DNA from: JAENVT01 sp963720775
Lineage (GTDB): Bacteria; Actinomycetota; Acidimicrobiia; Acidimicrobiales; Ilumatobacteraceae
Reading direction: 5' to 3'
Length of the DNA: 64,000 nucleotides
NCBI GenBank assembly: GCA_963720775.1
Contig: CAVRGR010000003.1
Span: 310,001 to 374,000 of the forward strand
Made by a program: the position numbers and the translations under genes. Within the stretch, counting starts at the first letter, position 1, and each line of letters begins with the position of its first letter. The notes under the pieces were generated by a model. It ran no database searches. It worked only from the letters and a program-made list of their open reading frames with translations, and was not told the origin of the DNA. Shown piece after piece: positions 26,389 to 33,759 of this stretch.

Positions 26389-27628
26389 CGTCGTGGCGGT
26401 CGGCACGGAGCTGCTGCTCGGGCAGATCGTCGACACAAACAGTGCCTGGATCGGCGAGCAGCTCGCGGCCAACGGCATGGATTCGCTCCTGCAAGTGAAG
26501 ATCGGCGACAACCTCGGGCGTGTCGAGGCTGTTCTGCGAAGCACGCTGGCCAACGCCGATGCAGTGATCGTGTGCGGTGGCCTGGGCCCGACCCACGACG
26601 ACTTGACACGCGAAGCGATCGCGGCAGTGATGGGTGTCGAGCTGTGCCAGGACGATGCTGTTGCCGCTGTGATCACCGAGATGTTCGCGGCGCGTGGCCG
26701 GTACATGGCTGCCAACAACCTCAGGCAAGCGATGGTGCCCGTCGGCGCGAACATCATCCCGCAAACTCGTGGGACGGCACCCGGACTGATCTGTCCGATC
26801 ACGATCGGTGGTGTCGACAAGGTCGTGTACGCGGTTCCCGGCGTACCTCACGAGATGAAAGAGATGGTCGAGCGCGCCGTGCTGCCCGATCTGCGCAGTC
26901 GCTCGGGCGATACGGGTGTGATCGTCAGCCGCACGCTGCGCACGTGGGGAGACAGCGAGAGCGGGCTCAACGAGCGGCTCGATGGGTTGATAGCCCGGCT
27001 CGACGACACCGGCAACCCCACCCTCGCGTTTCTCGCCAGCGGGTGGGAGGGCCTGAAGGTGCGTCTCACGGCGAAGGCTGCAACCCGCGGAGATGCCGAG
27101 GCGTTGCTCGACACGTGGGATGGCGAGGTTCGCTCGGTGGTGGGTGAACACGTCTTCGGCGTCGATGACGAAACCATGGAGTCGGTCGTGCTGGCGATGC
27201 TCCGTTCACGCGGTCTCACGCTCGCCCTGGCCGAATCGGTCACAGGAGGTTTGGTAGCCGGCAGGCTCACGGCGGTACCGGGGGCCAGCGATGTCGTCCG
27301 TGGCGCGGTCGTGTCGTATGCCAGCGAGGTGAAGTTCGATCTGCTCGGTGTTCCGAAGGGTCCCGTCGTGAGCGAGACCGCCGCAGCGGCAATGGCCACC
27401 GGCGTCAGGCGTGTGCTCGATGCCGGCGTGGGGCTGGCTCTCACCGGGGTTGCCGGCCCTACCGAGCAAGATGGAATGCCGGTGGGCACGCTGTGCGTGG
27501 GAATCGACGACGGCCGTGCTGTGGTCACCCACACGTTCCGATTGCCCGGGCAACGCGAACAGATGCGCCAGATGAGCGTCATCACTGCCCTCGACTACCT
27601 CCGCCGTCATCTGGCTGCGGGCGAATAG
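26378..27628 (+). CDS. cinA: CinA-family nicotinamide mononucleotide deamidase-related protein
   Basis: The 416-residue protein combines the N-terminal MoaB/MogA-like domain (VVAVGTELLLGQIVDTNSAW, CGGLGPTHDDLTREAI) with the C-terminal PncC-type domain (LALAESVTGGLVAGRLTAVP, VVSYASEVKFDLLGV, ALTGVAGPT). CinA acts on NMN and ADP-ribose in pyridine nucleotide salvage. The GTG start lies inside the pgsA 3' end. The tRNA gene follows 13 bp after its stop. Confidence 0.95.
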   Translation: MRCDVVAVGTELLLGQIVDTNSAWIGEQLAANGMDSLLQVKIGDNLGRVEAVLRSTLANADAVIVCGGLGPTHDDLTREAIAAVMGVELCQDDAVAAVITEMFAARGRYMAANNLRQAMVPVGANIIPQTRGTAPGLICPITIGGVDKVVYAVPGVPHEMKEMVERAVLPDLRSRSGDTGVIVSRTLRTWGDSESGLNERLDGLIARLDDTGNPTLAFLASGWEGLKVRLTAKAATRGDAEALLDTWDGEVRSVVGEHVFGVDDETMESVVLAMLRSRGLTLALAESVTGGLVAGRLTAVPGASDVVRGAVVSYASEVKFDLLGVPKGPVVSETAAAAMATGVRRVLDAGVGLALTGVAGPTEQDGMPVGTLCVGIDDGRAVVTHTFRLPGQREQMRQMSVITALDYLRRHLAAGE

Positions 27629-27641
27629 GCTTGCATGCCAC

Positions 27642-27714
27642 GCCCCCGTAGCTCAACGGATAGAGCAGCGGGTTTCTACCCCGTAGGTTGGGAGTTCGAT
27701 TCTCTCCGGGGGCG
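27642..27714 (+). tRNA. tRNA-Arg (anticodon UCU)
   Basis: The 73-nt gene folds into a cloverleaf. The acceptor stem GCCCCCG pairs with CGGGGGC, and the D arm contains GCTCAACGGATAGAGC. The anticodon arm GCGGG-TTTCTAC-CCCGT gives anticodon TCT, and the T arm contains GGTTCGAT-like GAGTTCGATTCTC. The 3' CCA is not encoded. It reads AGA codons, which are rare in this genome. Confidence 0.95.
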
Positions 27715-27965
27715 CTAGGCCGGTCCTCCAGCCCAACTTTGTCCCTGGGTCGGACGGCTCATCGAGGCCCGAGCGAGGGCTCCGAGTTGCTGCGGTAGGT
27801 AGCGGCGATTCACCGTAGGCGGTCGGGCGCGGCAGCAAGCCCTGCAGCGTGGAGGTCATGTCGAGCGCCTGCCCGCGATGGCGTCGATCTGCTTGACAGT
27901 GCCTTGACGAACACTTTCGCATCCCCGTCTAGGAATCGACCGAGCGTCGTGGCATAACTAGGGAC

Positions 27966-27999
27966 GTACTGCGGGAGGTGGACGGCGGAGCCGCAGTAC
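27966..27999 (+). promoter_or_regulatory. Stem-loop in the leader of the small-peptide pair
   Basis: GTACTGCGG (27966-27974) and CCGCAGTAC (27991-27999) form a perfect 9-bp inverted repeat around a 16-nt loop. A shorter repeat GATCG/CGATC follows at 28004-28018, just before the GGAGG ribosome-binding site at 28021-28025. The region 27715-28030 otherwise holds no gene that I can support. Confidence 0.45.
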
Positions 28000-28030
28000 T
28001 ACTGATCGAACGCCGATCGTGGAGGCGCAC

Positions 28031-28120
28031 ATGCGTCAGCAAGCAAAGCTCGCACTCCTTCGGCTGGCGCCGGTGGTGGCACTTGCCATCGTCGTCGCTG
28101 CGCCACGAAAGTGGGCATGA
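28031..28120 (+). CDS. Small hydrophobic peptide A (29 aa)
   Basis: An ATG preceded by GGAGG (6 nt spacing) opens a 29-codon frame. The product has a basic N-terminus (MRQQAKLALLR), a hydrophobic core (APVVALAIVVAA) and the tail APRKWA. It resembles a signal peptide with a tiny cargo, or a small membrane peptide. Its TGA overlaps the next ATG as ATGA. No family is recognised. Its tail shares the pattern (A/G)AP-x-KW with the following ORF, which supports both being real and related. Confidence 0.5.
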   Translation: MRQQAKLALLRLAPVVALAIVVAAPRKWA

Positions 28121-28236
28121 TGAAGACCATCAGTCATACGTCGATGCGAATCGCCATGGCTGTGGCCACGACGGTCGCGTTGATCTCGACTGTCGGCGCG
28201 CCATTCAAGTGGTCGATGGCCTTCAACTTGTGGTGA
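28117..28236 (+). CDS. Small hydrophobic peptide B (39 aa)
   Basis: This 39-codon frame begins MMKTISHTSMRIAMA, continues with a hydrophobic core (VATTVALISTV) and ends GAPFKWSMAFNLW. It is coupled to peptide A by a 4-bp overlap. The signal-peptide-like N-terminus followed by an aromatic 13-residue tail suggests an exported or membrane peptide. The shared (A/G)AP-x-KW element suggests duplication from peptide A. It ends 9 bp before the convergent adhE stop. Function unknown. Confidence 0.5.
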   Translation: MMKTISHTSMRIAMAVATTVALISTVGAPFKWSMAFNLW

Positions 28237-28245
28237 ACTCCTCGT

Positions 28246-30849
28246 TCAGGATCCGTAGGCGGCGCGGAGAAGAGCCTCGAGCTCTTTGAGCATCGGCATC
28301 CGCGGGTTGGTGCGGATGCTCGGATCCTCGAACGCAGTGCGAAGCAAGTCGGGAATCGCCGCCTCGAACTCCTTGGCGTCGATCCCGGCGTCGCGCAGCG
28401 TGCGCGGAATTCCGACGGTGGCAAGCAACTCGTCGACTTGTGTGAACAGTCGGCGTCGCTGCTCGTCGGGGTCACGACCGCCGAACAGCACCCATCCGAT
28501 GGTGGCGTATTTCTCGGGCGCGATGTAGGCGCCGTACCCCGGCGCCGGCATGAACTTGGTGGGCAATGCAGCGTTGTAGCGCATCACGTGGGGCAAGAAG
28601 ATGCCATTGACCCGACCGTGGGAAAGCGAGAAGCGGGCACCGACAGCATGCGCAAGTGCGTGGTTCACGCCGACGAAGGCGTTGGCGAACGCCAGTCCGG
28701 CGATCGTCGCCGCGTTGGCCATCGCGGTGCGGGCCACGAGGTCGCTTCCGTCGGCATAGGCCTTCGGCAGGGCTTCGAAGATCAGTCGCGCTGCCTGCAC
28801 GCAGAAGGCATCGGTGTACGGCGTGGCGAAGATCGATACTCCGGCCTCGAGGGCATGGGTCAGCGCGTCGATGCCGGTATCGGCGGTGAGTGACGGCGGC
28901 ATCGTGAGCGTGAGGTTCGGATCGACGATGGCGATGTCGGGAACCAAGGAGTAGTCGACCAGGCTCACCTTGCGCCCTCGACTCGAGACAACCGCCGCAG
29001 GCGACACTTCGGACCCGGTGCCGGCCGTGGTTGGTATCGCCACGAGCTTCACCCGATGCGGGTCCTGTGGGTAGTCGGCAACGCGCTTGCGTGCATCGAG
29101 GAACGGCAAGGAGAGGTCGTGCAACGAGCACTCGGGGTGTTCGTAGAGAAGGCGCATCACTTTGGCGGCATCGATGACCGACCCGCCGCCGACGGCCACG
29201 ATGGCGTCCGGCTGCACACGTCCAAGGAACTCGACTCCGGAGGCGATCACAGCTTCGTCGGGCTCGATCGGCACGTCGGCGAACACACGGATGTTTCGCG
29301 AGCCGTCGAGGTGGCGACGCACCTCCTCCGTGACGCCACGGGCGTCGAGGCCTCCATCGGTGACGATCACCACTTGAGCTGCGCGCAGTTCGCGGAGCTG
29401 GTCGAGCGCGCCTGGGTTGACGAACACGTCGCCACGCACGCGGAACCACTGGGGTGGTGTCCGTCGCCGGCTGACCACTTTGATGTTGAGCAGCTGGCGA
29501 TAGTTGACGTTCTCGGTCGTCAGTGAACCGCCCCAGGTTCCGCAGCCGAGCGAGAACGTGGGTGTGAGGTTGTTGTAGACGCCGCCCAACGCGCCGACCG
29601 CTGTAGGGGCGTTCACCAAGATGCGACCGGTGCGCACTGCGCTCGAGAACGCCACGACGGCCTCCTCATCGCGGGCATACACGGCCGACGTGTGGCCGAG
29701 ACCGCCGCTTTCGGTGACGAGGACGCACGCGTCGACGGCGTGCTCGACGCTCTCCGCCTTCACGAGGCCGAGCACCGGCATGAGCTTCTCGTGAACGAGC
29801 GGGTGGGCGGCGAGATCACCGAGCTCGCCCGGTAGAGGCGCGATGAGCAGCTTCACCTCGGCGTCTACATCGATCCCGGCCCTGTCGGCGAGCACGGCCG
29901 CAGGCTGGCCCAGCGCCTCGAGGTTGACGACGTTGTCGCAGCCGAACACGAAGCCGGTCAAGCGCTCGACTTCGTCGGGTGCCAGCACCTTGGCCCCCAT
30001 CCGCTCGAACTCGGCGACGACCTCGTCGTAGATCTCGGCGTCGACCACGCAGGTTTGCTCGGCGGGACAGATCACCGATGCGTCGAACGTCTTGGAGATC
30101 AAGATGTCGACAACCGCCATCTGCACGTCGGCGCTTCGGTGCAGATACACGGGTGCGTTGCCGGGCCCAACGCTGATCGCCGGCTTTCCCGCGCTGTTCG
30201 CCAGGGCGACGATCTTCGGCCCGCCGGTCGTCCAGATCAAGTCGATGCCCGGATGATGGAAGAGGTGGTGAGTGACGACATGGGCCGCGTCAGGAATCAC
30301 TTGGATGGCACCGGGCGGAAGGCCGGCCGCTTCCCCCGCCTCGCGAAGGATCTCGGCAGACCGTTCGGCGCACCGCACCGCACGTGGCGATGGCCGGAAG
30401 AGGATCGCATTGCGTGTCTTGGCGGCCACGATGGCCTTGAACAGCACCGTCGATGTCGGGTTGGTCACGGGCGTGATCGCCATCACCACGCCGATCGGTT
30501 CGGCGATCCACTCCAGGCCCGCCTCGGCGTCTTCGTCGATCACCCCGACAGACTTCTTGCCGCGTAGGTAGTCGTAGAGGAACTCGGTGGCTACGTAGTT
30601 CTTGACGACCTTGTCCTCGATCACCCCGAAGCCGGTTTCCTCGACTGCCAGGAGGGCCAGTTCGACGGCATGTTCCAGGCCGGCAACGACCATCGTGTGG
30701 ACGATGCGGTCGACCGCGGCCTGATCGAGTTCGCGAAATGCGTCGGCCGCGCTGCGGGCGTGCGCCACAACCTGGTCGAGTTCGGCACTGCGCCCTGGGG
30801 CGAGCCCGGGCGTGACCATGGTGGTGGGAGAGATGTCAGTGATCGTCAC
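28246..30849 (-). CDS. adhE: Bifunctional aldehyde-alcohol dehydrogenase
   Basis: The 867-residue protein has an N-terminal acylating aldehyde dehydrogenase half (PIGVVMAITPVTNPTSTVLF, catalytic Cys in DASVICPAEQT) and a C-terminal iron-type alcohol dehydrogenase half. The latter shows VAVGGGSVIDAAKVM, IPTTAGTGSEVSPAAV and the metal-binding HALEAG and GVNHALAHAVG. It reduces acetyl-CoA to ethanol through acetaldehyde, or runs in reverse, and forms spirosomes. The start is a GTG at 30847-30849. It is unusual in a presumed aerobe and suggests fermentative capacity or alcohol use. Confidence 0.95.
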   Translation of the reverse strand: MTITDISPTTMVTPGLAPGRSAELDQVVAHARSAADAFRELDQAAVDRIVHTMVVAGLEHAVELALLAVEETGFGVIEDKVVKNYVATEFLYDYLRGKKSVGVIDEDAEAGLEWIAEPIGVVMAITPVTNPTSTVLFKAIVAAKTRNAILFRPSPRAVRCAERSAEILREAGEAAGLPPGAIQVIPDAAHVVTHHLFHHPGIDLIWTTGGPKIVALANSAGKPAISVGPGNAPVYLHRSADVQMAVVDILISKTFDASVICPAEQTCVVDAEIYDEVVAEFERMGAKVLAPDEVERLTGFVFGCDNVVNLEALGQPAAVLADRAGIDVDAEVKLLIAPLPGELGDLAAHPLVHEKLMPVLGLVKAESVEHAVDACVLVTESGGLGHTSAVYARDEEAVVAFSSAVRTGRILVNAPTAVGALGGVYNNLTPTFSLGCGTWGGSLTTENVNYRQLLNIKVVSRRRTPPQWFRVRGDVFVNPGALDQLRELRAAQVVIVTDGGLDARGVTEEVRRHLDGSRNIRVFADVPIEPDEAVIASGVEFLGRVQPDAIVAVGGGSVIDAAKVMRLLYEHPECSLHDLSLPFLDARKRVADYPQDPHRVKLVAIPTTAGTGSEVSPAAVVSSRGRKVSLVDYSLVPDIAIVDPNLTLTMPPSLTADTGIDALTHALEAGVSIFATPYTDAFCVQAARLIFEALPKAYADGSDLVARTAMANAATIAGLAFANAFVGVNHALAHAVGARFSLSHGRVNGIFLPHVMRYNAALPTKFMPAPGYGAYIAPEKYATIGWVLFGGRDPDEQRRRLFTQVDELLATVGIPRTLRDAGIDAKEFEAAIPDLLRTAFEDPSIRTNPRMPMLKELEALLRAAYGS

Positions 30850-30932
30850 AGGACCAGCGGACTACGATCCAGGGCCGTTGAGTAGAGGCATTGGTCCCAG
30901 GCTGACCCGCTGTCAGTACCTCTGGCAGCCGA

Positions 30933-30944
30933 CCGACCGGTCGG
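30933..30944. promoter_or_regulatory. 12-bp perfect palindrome upstream of adhE
   Basis: CCGACCGGTCGG lies 84 bp before the adhE GTG, in the 350-bp gap between adhE and the zincin-like gene, where I see no other gene. The form is common among TetR-family operators, but there is no adjacent regulator, so the assignment is weak. Confidence 0.3.
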
Positions 30945-31201
30945 CGGCGAGCGTCATCAACCGAAGCCTGAGCCGGGGATGATCGTCAGTTCGTTGTACG
31001 CGGGTCCGTGCAGTTGGGGGTCACCGCCCGGAGGCCACGTCTGCCGCGGTGCTGTCCTCCGTCGGCAGCGTAGTTCAGCCTCCGCGCCGCTGTGCGAAAC
31101 TTGTGGCCTTGTCCTGGTGGTCGACCGTCCGGTCCGTTGGCGATGCGCTCGGTGTCTCCAAGCGCCGCATCTTGCCGGTTGGTTGCGTGCTTGGACAGTC
31201 G

Positions 31202-31687
31202 GTGTACCAGGAAACGAAACGTTCGGCGCAGATCGTCAACATCACTCGGCCGCGCCGATCGCTGCAGCCGGCGACGATCACCCGATTGAAGGCTCTGTTC
31301 CCCGACGTCGACCTGGCGAAGATCGTGGTGCGTACTCGATGCCGGTTGCCTTCGAACCAGTTCCGCCCGACTGGATCGATCTACGCGATGACGTTCGGGA
31401 ACTCGATCTTCTGGCGTGACGACCTCGACGAGAGCTCCCCGGACGATCTTGTGAAGCTGATCCACGAGATCGTTCACGTCGACCAGGTGCGACGTCACGG
31501 AGACGAGTTGTCGTTCGCCTGCGACTACGGGCGCGGCTACGTCGAGGGTGGCGGCAGTCTTCCGTCGTACATCGATGCGCCGACTGCCTACCATCGCAAC
31601 CCGTTCGAGGCCGAGGCGTACACGTTCGAGGCACAGTTCCGCGACGACACCGGACGAGTCGTCGCGTCGCGGCTCCCTACCGCATGA
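31202..31687 (+). CDS. Zincin-like (HEIVH) hypothetical protein
   Basis: The protein (161 aa from the GTG at 31202; the frame is open from 31049) contains KLIHEIVHVDQVRRHGD, a HExxH zinc motif. This is followed by DYGRGYVEGGG and RNPFEAEAYTFEAQFR, the distal Glu region. The arrangement resembles the minimal zincin domain of DUF4157-type proteins rather than a full secreted peptidase. The residues before 31202 look non-coding. It overlaps the next gene as ATGA, so the pair is coupled. Start uncertain. Confidence 0.65.
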   Translation: MYQETKRSAQIVNITRPRRSLQPATITRLKALFPDVDLAKIVVRTRCRLPSNQFRPTGSIYAMTFGNSIFWRDDLDESSPDDLVKLIHEIVHVDQVRRHGDELSFACDYGRGYVEGGGSLPSYIDAPTAYHRNPFEAEAYTFEAQFRDDTGRVVASRLPTA

Positions 31688-33114
31688 CGTCCGAATCGTT
31701 CGCCGTCGCACGGCCCGACCTCGAGCGGTTGGTGGCACGGTGCTCGCAGCACGACCACTGCTCGATCGCTTGGGGGGTGGTCGCCGAGGGCGCACTGGTG
31801 TTGGCGGGCGCTTGCGCCGCAGAACCGGATCCGCTGCCGACTGCGCAGACCGTCTTCCGGATCGCTTCGATGACCAAGAGCTTCACTGCCGCCGCCGTCC
31901 TGATGCTTCGCGATCGAGGGTCGCTGCGTCTCGACGACGCTGTCGCCGACATCGCGCCCGAGTTCTCCGCCGTGATCGGTCCAACATCCGATTCACCACC
32001 GATCACTGTTCGTCATCTCCTGTCGATGGCCGCCGGAATGGTGACCGACGACATGTGGGCAGACCGCCATCTCGACGTTTCCGACGACGACCTCGACGAG
32101 CTGCTGGCGAGCGGGGCGACGTTCTCTTGGCCGCCGCAGTCGCGTGGCGAGTACTCCAACCTTGGCTTCGCCATGTTGGGTCGCGTCATCCAGCGTGTCA
32201 GTGGCAGGCGCGCCCAGCAGTTCATCACCGAGAACCTGCTGCTGCGGCTGGGCATGAACCGCACGACGTGGAAGCAGCCGAACCACGACGATTGGGCGAG
32301 GCCGTACACGGTGCTCGACGGGCTTCGCCTGGCCGACGCACCACCGTTGGGTGACGGCGCGTTCGCTCCCATGGGGGGTCTCTGGTCGTGCCTGACGGAT
32401 CTGGCCCGCTGGGTCGCCTGGCTTGCCGACGCCTTCCCACCACGCGACGGCGACGAATCGGGACCGCTGTGCAGGGCGTCGCGGCGGGAGATGCAGCAGG
32501 TGCAACGATCCTGGCCGACGGTGTGCACCCCGGCGAGCGGAGACGCCGACGACTCCACACCCGAACGGATCGACGGCGGCGGCTACGGATTCGGCCTCTT
32601 CGTCACCCACGACAACCGGTTCGGGCACTTCGTCGCACATTCCGGTGGTCTCCCGGGCTACGGGTCGAACATGCGGTGGCTGCCTGGTCGGGCGATCGGA
32701 GTGATCGCCCTGGGCAACGTCACGTATGCCCCGATGACGATGCTGACCCGCCGGATGCTCGAGGTCGTCGACGACCACGACCTCGTTGCTGCCGTTCCGG
32801 TCCGCCCCAGCCCGGCACTGGAGGCGGCCGCGCACAGCCTCGCAACGCTGCTGTCGGACTGGACCGACGACGGAGCAGAGGCGCTGCTCGCAGACAACGT
32901 CGAGCTCGACGAATCGTGGGCGCGCCGCGCCACACGCGCTGCGGAACTTGTTGCCGCGCGTGGCACTCTCACGCTGCTCGGCGTCGAGGCGGAGACGCCG
33001 ATGCGTGGACGCGCAACGATGCGTTGCGCCGACGGCACACAGGTGAAGGTCGACTTGGACCTGTCACCTGCAGCTCCCCCTCGGATCCAGTTCTACGAGG
33101 TCGTGATCGGGTAG
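31684..33114 (+). CDS. Serine hydrolase (beta-lactamase class C/PBP4* family)
   Basis: The 476-residue protein has the SxxK motif in IASMTKSFTAAAVL, the Tyr motif in RGEYSNLGFAM and the HSGG motif in FVAHSGGLPGYGS, all of the AmpC/esterase VIII family, plus a C-terminal extra domain of about 110 residues. No signal peptide is visible, so it is probably cytoplasmic and acts as an esterase or peptidase rather than a beta-lactamase. It is coupled to the upstream zincin-like gene. Confidence 0.88.
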   Translation: MTSESFAVARPDLERLVARCSQHDHCSIAWGVVAEGALVLAGACAAEPDPLPTAQTVFRIASMTKSFTAAAVLMLRDRGSLRLDDAVADIAPEFSAVIGPTSDSPPITVRHLLSMAAGMVTDDMWADRHLDVSDDDLDELLASGATFSWPPQSRGEYSNLGFAMLGRVIQRVSGRRAQQFITENLLLRLGMNRTTWKQPNHDDWARPYTVLDGLRLADAPPLGDGAFAPMGGLWSCLTDLARWVAWLADAFPPRDGDESGPLCRASRREMQQVQRSWPTVCTPASGDADDSTPERIDGGGYGFGLFVTHDNRFGHFVAHSGGLPGYGSNMRWLPGRAIGVIALGNVTYAPMTMLTRRMLEVVDDHDLVAAVPVRPSPALEAAAHSLATLLSDWTDDGAEALLADNVELDESWARRATRAAELVAARGTLTLLGVEAETPMRGRATMRCADGTQVKVDLDLSPAAPPRIQFYEVVIG

Positions 33115-33176
33115 GGATTCCGACGATCACGCCCTACCCTTAACAGGTCCGCAGTCCGAGCCGCATGAGGTCGTGT

Positions 33177-33698
33177 GTGAAGTTCAAAAAGGGCGACACC
33201 GTCATTTATCCCCAGCATGGTGCGTGCATCGTGCAGGGAACCAAGAAGATGGAAGCATTCGGTTCCACTCAGGAGTACCTGATCCTGCGCACCGTCATCA
33301 ACGAGATGACGCTGTCGGTTCCCACGCTGAAGACCGATGAGGTGGGCGTTCGCCCACCGGTCAACGCCGACGAGCTCGAAGACCTGGTGTCCGTGCTGTC
33401 GAAGCCCGACCCTCGCGTGCCATCCAACTGGAGCAGGCGGTTCAAGAACCATCAAGAGAAGCTGAAGAGCGGCGACGTGTACCAGGTCGCCGAGGTCGTG
33501 CGAAACCTGGCAGCACGCAACCGCGATGCGTCGCTTTCTGCTGCCGAGCGCACGATGTACGACAGGGCACGCATCAACCTCATCAGCGAGATCGCCCCGG
33601 CTCTGAAGGTGAGCGCCGAAGATGCCGAGAAGTATCTCGACGAGGCGTTGGCCAAGGGTGTGCTCAAGCCGGCAAAGGAAGTCAAGAAGAAGCCCTGA
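33177..33698 (+). CDS. carD: CarD-family RNA polymerase-binding regulator
   Basis: The 173-residue protein has the RNAP-interaction domain at its N-terminus (FKKGDTVIYPQHGACIVQG) and the helical DNA-binding C-terminus (VRNLAARNRDASLSAAERTM, AEDAEKYLDEALA). CarD stabilises open complexes, notably at rRNA promoters. The GTG at 33177, giving MKFKKGD, matches the family start; an upstream in-frame ATG at 33165 is the alternative. The C-terminus is Lys-rich. Confidence 0.93.
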   Translation: MKFKKGDTVIYPQHGACIVQGTKKMEAFGSTQEYLILRTVINEMTLSVPTLKTDEVGVRPPVNADELEDLVSVLSKPDPRVPSNWSRRFKNHQEKLKSGDVYQVAEVVRNLAARNRDASLSAAERTMYDRARINLISEIAPALKVSAEDAEKYLDEALAKGVLKPAKEVKKKP

Positions 33699-33759
33699 TC
33701 GCCTCCGGAATGGTCGTTCGACCCTATTGACGGCCGTGTCCGGTCGGCAGAGTTGACAC

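Noticed and set aside
27653..27922. An 89-codon minus-strand frame over the tRNA-Arg gene.
   Set aside because: The C-terminal part (PPERIELPTYGVETRCSIR) is a translated antisense tRNA, a familiar spurious protein.
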